Positions 60,842-64,000 of a stretch of DNA of 64,000 nucleotides are shown here, piece after piece (position 1 is the stretch's first letter; the number at the start of each line of letters is the position of its first letter). Under the pieces are notes generated by a model. It saw nothing but the letters and a program-made list of their open reading frames with translations, was not told the origin of the DNA and did no database searches. A program made the position numbers and the translations under genes. Source of the stretch: JAOUEA01 sp963790335 (GTDB taxonomy: Bacteria; Actinomycetota; UBA4738; HRBIN12); NCBI GenBank assembly GCA_963790335.1, contig CAWBOB010000007.1, positions 186,001 to 250,000 of the forward strand, written 5' to 3'.

Positions 60842-60954
60842 GCGCTCTCCCTCCTCGGTACCCCGCCCAGACGGATCACGCCCGGGCGGCGAACATCGTC
60901 ATGTGTGACTACGTGTTCCGGGAAGCCCCGGGTTCGGACGTGCATCATCGACCA

Positions 60955-60973
60955 CTTGTCCGGAATGGACAAG
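60955..60973. promoter_or_regulatory. Perfect inverted repeat CTTGTCC-GGAAT-GGACAAG
   Basis: Seven-base perfect arms with a 5-nt centre, 6 nt beyond the wecA stop and 114 nt upstream of potA. It could be the wecA terminator stem, though no U-run follows, or an operator for the pot operon. The rest of 60842-60954 shows no gene. Confidence 0.4.
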
Positions 60974-60978
60974 AGGGG

Positions 60979-62154
60979 TCAGCTCGACGGCTCGGGGCCG
61001 GTCGCCGAGCCGGTGCCCTGTCCCACCGAGCGCCGAGCGCCCTCCGGAGCCGAGGGCCCGTTGCCTCGGCGCCGCCATCGATCGAGCGCCGGCAACGCCG
61101 TCACCAGGAACAGCGCCAGGGCCGCGAGCAGGATCAGACCCACCGTGGCGCGCCCGTCGATCAGTCCGACCGCCAGCGCGCTTCCGCTGATGAGCGCGCT
61201 CCACAGGTACATCAGCAGCACGGCCCTACGGTGGCTGTGCCCGATATCCATGAGCCGGTGGTGGATGTGCTCCTTGTCGGCGTGACCGATCCCCTGGCCC
61301 CGCCAGGTTCGCCGCGCGATCGCGAGCACGACGTCGAGGAACGGGATGAACAGCACGAGCAGCGGCACGACCAGCACGCCTGCGATGGCCGCGATGTCGC
61401 CACCGCTGGGCTCGAACGGATTGCGCCCCACGCCGTCGATCGTGGCGATCGAGAGGAGCATGCCGAGCAGGAGGGCACCCGAGTCGCCCATGAAGATCTT
61501 GGCCGGATGGAAGTTCCACGGCAGGAAGCCGAGACACATGCCCACGGTGATCGCCGAGAGCAGGGCGGCGGCCGACGCGTCGCCGAACGTGCTCGGCGTG
61601 CGGATGATGTACACGAAGAACGCGGCGGCCGCGATCGCGATCATGCCGGCCGCGAGACCGTCGAGACCGTCGACCAGGTTCACGGCGTTCGCGATCGCCA
61701 CCACCCAGAGGATCGTGAGCGGCACGGCGATGTCCTGCGAGAGCGACACGACCTCGAACCCCGGGATCCAGATGTACGTGAGGGCGGCACCCATCAGCAC
61801 GAGCACACCCGCGATGAACACCTGGGCCGTGAACTTCGCGAGGGCGCTGGTGCCCCGCCGATCGTCGATGAGGCCGAGCCCGACCATGAGGGTGCAGGTC
61901 GCGACGGCGGCGAGTGGGATGGGGGTGCCGCGGTGCAGGTCGTCGAAGAACGACAGTTCGAACGCGATGCCCATGCCCACGAGGAATCCGAAGAACATGG
62001 CGAGCCCCCCCATGGTCGGGGTGGGCACCGCGTGCACGGTTCGGTCGTTCGGCCGAGCGATCGCACCGATGCTTACGGCGAAGTGCCGCACGACCGGCGT
62101 CGCGACGAACGTCGTGGCGGCGCTCGCGAGGAAGACGGTCAGGTAGGAACCCAC
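60979..62154 (-). CDS. wecA: MraY/WecA-family polyprenyl-phosphate GlcNAc-1-phosphate transferase
   Basis: A 391-residue membrane enzyme with about eleven helices that transfers a sugar phosphate from UDP-GlcNAc to decaprenyl or undecaprenyl phosphate, the first step of arabinogalactan- or teichoic-type glycan linkage. Catalytic motifs LGLIDDRRG, NAVNLVDGLDGLAAG, KIFMGDSGALLLG and the loop HADKEHIHHRLMD are intact. The start is GTG at 62154, 3 nt after the glyA stop. In many actinobacteria this gene lies directly before atpI; here potADBC is between them. Confidence 0.92.
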   Translation of the reverse strand: MGSYLTVFLASAATTFVATPVVRHFAVSIGAIARPNDRTVHAVPTPTMGGLAMFFGFLVGMGIAFELSFFDDLHRGTPIPLAAVATCTLMVGLGLIDDRRGTSALAKFTAQVFIAGVLVLMGAALTYIWIPGFEVVSLSQDIAVPLTILWVVAIANAVNLVDGLDGLAAGMIAIAAAAFFVYIIRTPSTFGDASAAALLSAITVGMCLGFLPWNFHPAKIFMGDSGALLLGMLLSIATIDGVGRNPFEPSGGDIAAIAGVLVVPLLVLFIPFLDVVLAIARRTWRGQGIGHADKEHIHHRLMDIGHSHRRAVLLMYLWSALISGSALAVGLIDGRATVGLILLAALALFLVTALPALDRWRRRGNGPSAPEGARRSVGQGTGSATGPEPSS

Positions 62155-62157
62155 CGC

Positions 62158-63441
62158 TCAGGGGTAGACGGGGAAGCGCTGCATCAGGTCGCGCACCCGG
62201 TCCCGAGCCTTCTCCTTCACGCCGGTGTCGTCGGCCGCCTTCAGCACGTCGGCCATGATGCTCGCGATCTCGCGCATCTCCGGTTCGTCCATGCCGAGCG
62301 TCGACGGGCCGGGCGTGCCCACCCTGATGCCTGAGGGCGCGGACGGCGGATTGGGGTCGAACGGGATCTGGTTCTTGTTCAGTGCGATGCCCACCTCGTC
62401 GCAGGCCGCCTCGGCTACCTTGCCGTCGATGCCGAGGGGGCGCAGGTCGGCGAGCAGCAGGTGCGAATCGGTGCCGCCCGAGACGATGCGCAACCCCTCG
62501 TCGGTGAGGCCGGCCGCGAGGGCCCGCGCGTCGCGCACGGTGCGCTCGGCGTAGTCGCGGAACTCAGGGGTCGAGGCTTCCTTGAGCGCGACGGCCTTGC
62601 CCGCGATGCAGTGTTCGAGCGGGCCTCCCTGCATCATCGGGAACACCGCCTTGTCGATCGCCTTGGCGTGCTCCTCGCGGCAGACGATCATGGCGCCCCG
62701 CGGTCCCCGCAGCGCCTTGTGGGTGGTGAACGTGACCACGTCGGCGTGGGGAACGGGCGACGGGTAGGCCCCGCCCGCCACCAGTCCGATGAAGTGGCTC
62801 GCGTCGACCCAGAGCAGCGCACCGACCTCGTCGGCGATCGAGCGGAACGCCGCGAAGTCGATCTCGCGCGGGTAGGCGGTGAAGCCCGCCAGCACGATCT
62901 TCGGCCGGTGCTCCTTGGCGAGGTCGCGCACGCGATCCATGTCGAGCTGCTCGGTCTCGCGATCCACCTCGTAGCCGACGAAGTTGAACCACATGCCGCT
63001 CACGTTCACCGGCGAGCCGTGCGTGAGGTGTCCGCCGTGGGCGAGCACCATGCCGAGCACCTTCTCGTTGGGGTCGTTGGGTGTGAGGAACGCCCCGAAG
63101 ACCGCCATGTTGGCCTGGGCGCCGGCGTGCGGCTGCACGTTGGCGTGGTCGGCGCCGAACAGCTCCTTGGCACGATCGATCGCGAGCTGCTCGGTGACGT
63201 CGACGAACTCGCACCCCCCGTAGTAGCGGCGCCCTGGGTAGCCCTCGGCGTACTTGTTGTTCATGGTCGAGCCGATGGCTGCGAGCACCGCCGGGCTCGC
63301 GTAGTTCTCCGATGCGATGAGACGCAGCTGGGTGCGCTCTCGATCGAGCTCCCCCGCGATCGCGGCAGCGACCTCGGGATCGGTCTGCTTCAGCGCCTCC
63401 CAATCGGCCGCGTACTCAGGCATGTTCGATCCCCCACCCAT
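62158..63441 (-). CDS. glyA: Serine hydroxymethyltransferase
   Basis: A 427-residue PLP enzyme that interconverts serine and glycine with tetrahydrofolate. LIASENYASPAVLAAIGS, NVQPHAGAQANMAVF, GHLTHGSPVN and the Schiff-base lysine in VVTFTTHKALRGPRGAMI are present. ATG at 63441 is 2 nt after the rpiB stop; ATG at 63423 is an alternative. Confidence 0.97.
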   Translation of the reverse strand: MGGGSNMPEYAADWEALKQTDPEVAAAIAGELDRERTQLRLIASENYASPAVLAAIGSTMNNKYAEGYPGRRYYGGCEFVDVTEQLAIDRAKELFGADHANVQPHAGAQANMAVFGAFLTPNDPNEKVLGMVLAHGGHLTHGSPVNVSGMWFNFVGYEVDRETEQLDMDRVRDLAKEHRPKIVLAGFTAYPREIDFAAFRSIADEVGALLWVDASHFIGLVAGGAYPSPVPHADVVTFTTHKALRGPRGAMIVCREEHAKAIDKAVFPMMQGGPLEHCIAGKAVALKEASTPEFRDYAERTVRDARALAAGLTDEGLRIVSGGTDSHLLLADLRPLGIDGKVAEAACDEVGIALNKNQIPFDPNPPSAPSGIRVGTPGPSTLGMDEPEMREIASIMADVLKAADDTGVKEKARDRVRDLMQRFPVYP

Positions 63442-63443
63442 GG

Positions 63444-63890
63444 CTACAGCTCCCCTCGTTCGATCGACCCGATCTGCTCCAGCCGCCGCGCATGCCGCTC
63501 CCCGTCGAATGGGGCGCCGAGCCACACGCGTACGATCTCGCACGCGTAGGCCGAGGCGACCATCCTTCCACCCATGCTGAGCATGTTGGCGTCATTGTGC
63601 CTTCGCGAGAGCTCCGCGAGGTAGACGTCGTGGCACAGGGCCGCCCGCACCCCCGGCACCTTGTTCGCCGCGATCTGCTCGCCCTGACCCGAGCCGCCCA
63701 TCACGATGCCGCGTTCGCACGTGCCGTCCGCCACAGCGTGGGCGGCGGCGGCGATGTACAGCGGATAGTCGACAGGCTCCTCGGAATCCGTGCCGACATC
63801 GATCACCTCGTAGCCCAATGTCGCGAGGAACGCCTTCACGTCTTCCTTGAGGTGGAACCCCGCGTGGTCGCTGCCGATCGCGATGCGCAT
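63444..63890 (-). CDS. rpiB: Ribose-5-phosphate isomerase B
   Basis: A 148-residue isomerase of ribose and ribulose 5-phosphate. IAIGSDHAGFHLKEDV begins the protein, and GGSGQGEQIAANKVPGVRAALCHD is the phosphate-binding part. The GSGQGEQ loop is of the mycobacterial RpiB type. ATG at 63890 is the usual family start; ATG at 63905 would overlap the upstream gene. Confidence 0.95.
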   Translation of the reverse strand: MRIAIGSDHAGFHLKEDVKAFLATLGYEVIDVGTDSEEPVDYPLYIAAAAHAVADGTCERGIVMGGSGQGEQIAANKVPGVRAALCHDVYLAELSRRHNDANMLSMGGRMVASAYACEIVRVWLGAPFDGERHARRLEQIGSIERGEL

Positions 63891-63894
63891 CGGC

Positions 63895-64000
63895 TCATGC
63901 CTCATGCGCGGCCGCCACCCGGTCGGCGCCGTAGAGGCCGTCGATGAGGCGGACGATCCACTCGTCGAGCTCCCAGGCGATCGCGCGATAGCTCTGCAGC
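63895..64000 (-). CDS. C-terminal end of a probable low-molecular-weight phosphatase
   Basis: The frame entering at the right edge reads SYRAIAWELDEWIVRLIDGL and ends with TGA at 63895-63897, 4 nt before the rpiB ATG. A Tyr-Arg-x-x-Ala-x-Glu-Leu helix ending such a protein fits the last helix of low-molecular-weight tyrosine/arginine phosphatases, which often precede rpiB-glyA in actinobacteria. The catalytic part lies outside the window, so the call rests on context. Confidence 0.4.
   Translation of the reverse strand, partial: LQSYRAIAWELDEWIVRLIDGLYGADRVAAAHEA

Overview
The window is GC-rich DNA with GTG starts, 4-nt gene overlaps and the operon order of the Actinomycetota. The signs are an atp operon in the order I-B-E-F-H-A-G-D-C followed by murA, a wecA-type gene near its 5' side, and an mnmA-ligA-gatC-gatA block. 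The class cannot be fixed from sequence alone; an early-branching or uncultivated actinobacterium is plausible. Seven genes carry single-base frameshifts, most in short G/C runs, and one small gene has an in-frame TGA. This points to draft or metagenome-quality sequence.

Layout. 1-2470: start of a class V aminotransferase, a small broken gene, an FAD-dependent ferredoxin reductase and a Rieske ferredoxin. 2556-5325: MFS transporter and gatB. 5366-20904: an accessory block. It holds a peptidase E-like protein, a P-loop kinase, a YecM-like protein, and then a coherent catabolic cluster. One nine-gene minus-strand operon encodes a DUF6282 metal hydrolase, a class III aminotransferase, three molybdenum-hydroxylase subunits, a second class III aminotransferase, a P450 and two VOC proteins. 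A divergent four-gene operon encodes an aldehyde dehydrogenase, an IclR regulator, an SDR and a DMT exporter. This block sits between gatA and gatB, genes that usually lie close together.

20854-29698: gatA, gatC, a DUF4328 protein, ligA, a UPF0280 protein, mnmA, a pabB-pabC fusion and two small Cys-rich proteins. 29866-37766: mostly single genes (enoyl-CoA hydratase, NAD(P)H-binding protein, phosphotransferase, Fur-family regulator, two LysE exporters, MBL hydrolase, DUF1697, Tat-exported protein) ending with a Clp-N-domain protein and its HTH partner. 37896-40553: znuABC-like metal importer. 40625-43260: isobutyryl-CoA-mutase-type large subunit and MeaB GTPase. 43272-47882: PrsW and CPBP membrane proteases, two SCP2-like proteins and an alcohol dehydrogenase.

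47896-56585: murA and the complete F1Fo ATP synthase, driven by a near-consensus promoter. 56696-60841: potADBC polyamine importer, lying between the atp operon and wecA. 60979-64000: wecA, glyA, rpiB and the 3' end of a probable low-molecular-weight phosphatase.

Regulation. Many genes have a TAnnnT -10 hexamer only 6-10 nt before the start codon and no Shine-Dalgarno sequence, indicating leaderless mRNAs. Candidate operators are visible at the HTH/ClpN, znuA, fur and IclR-controlled promoters. No tRNA, rRNA, CRISPR array or insertion sequence was found. No stretch over about 260 bases lacks a gene.
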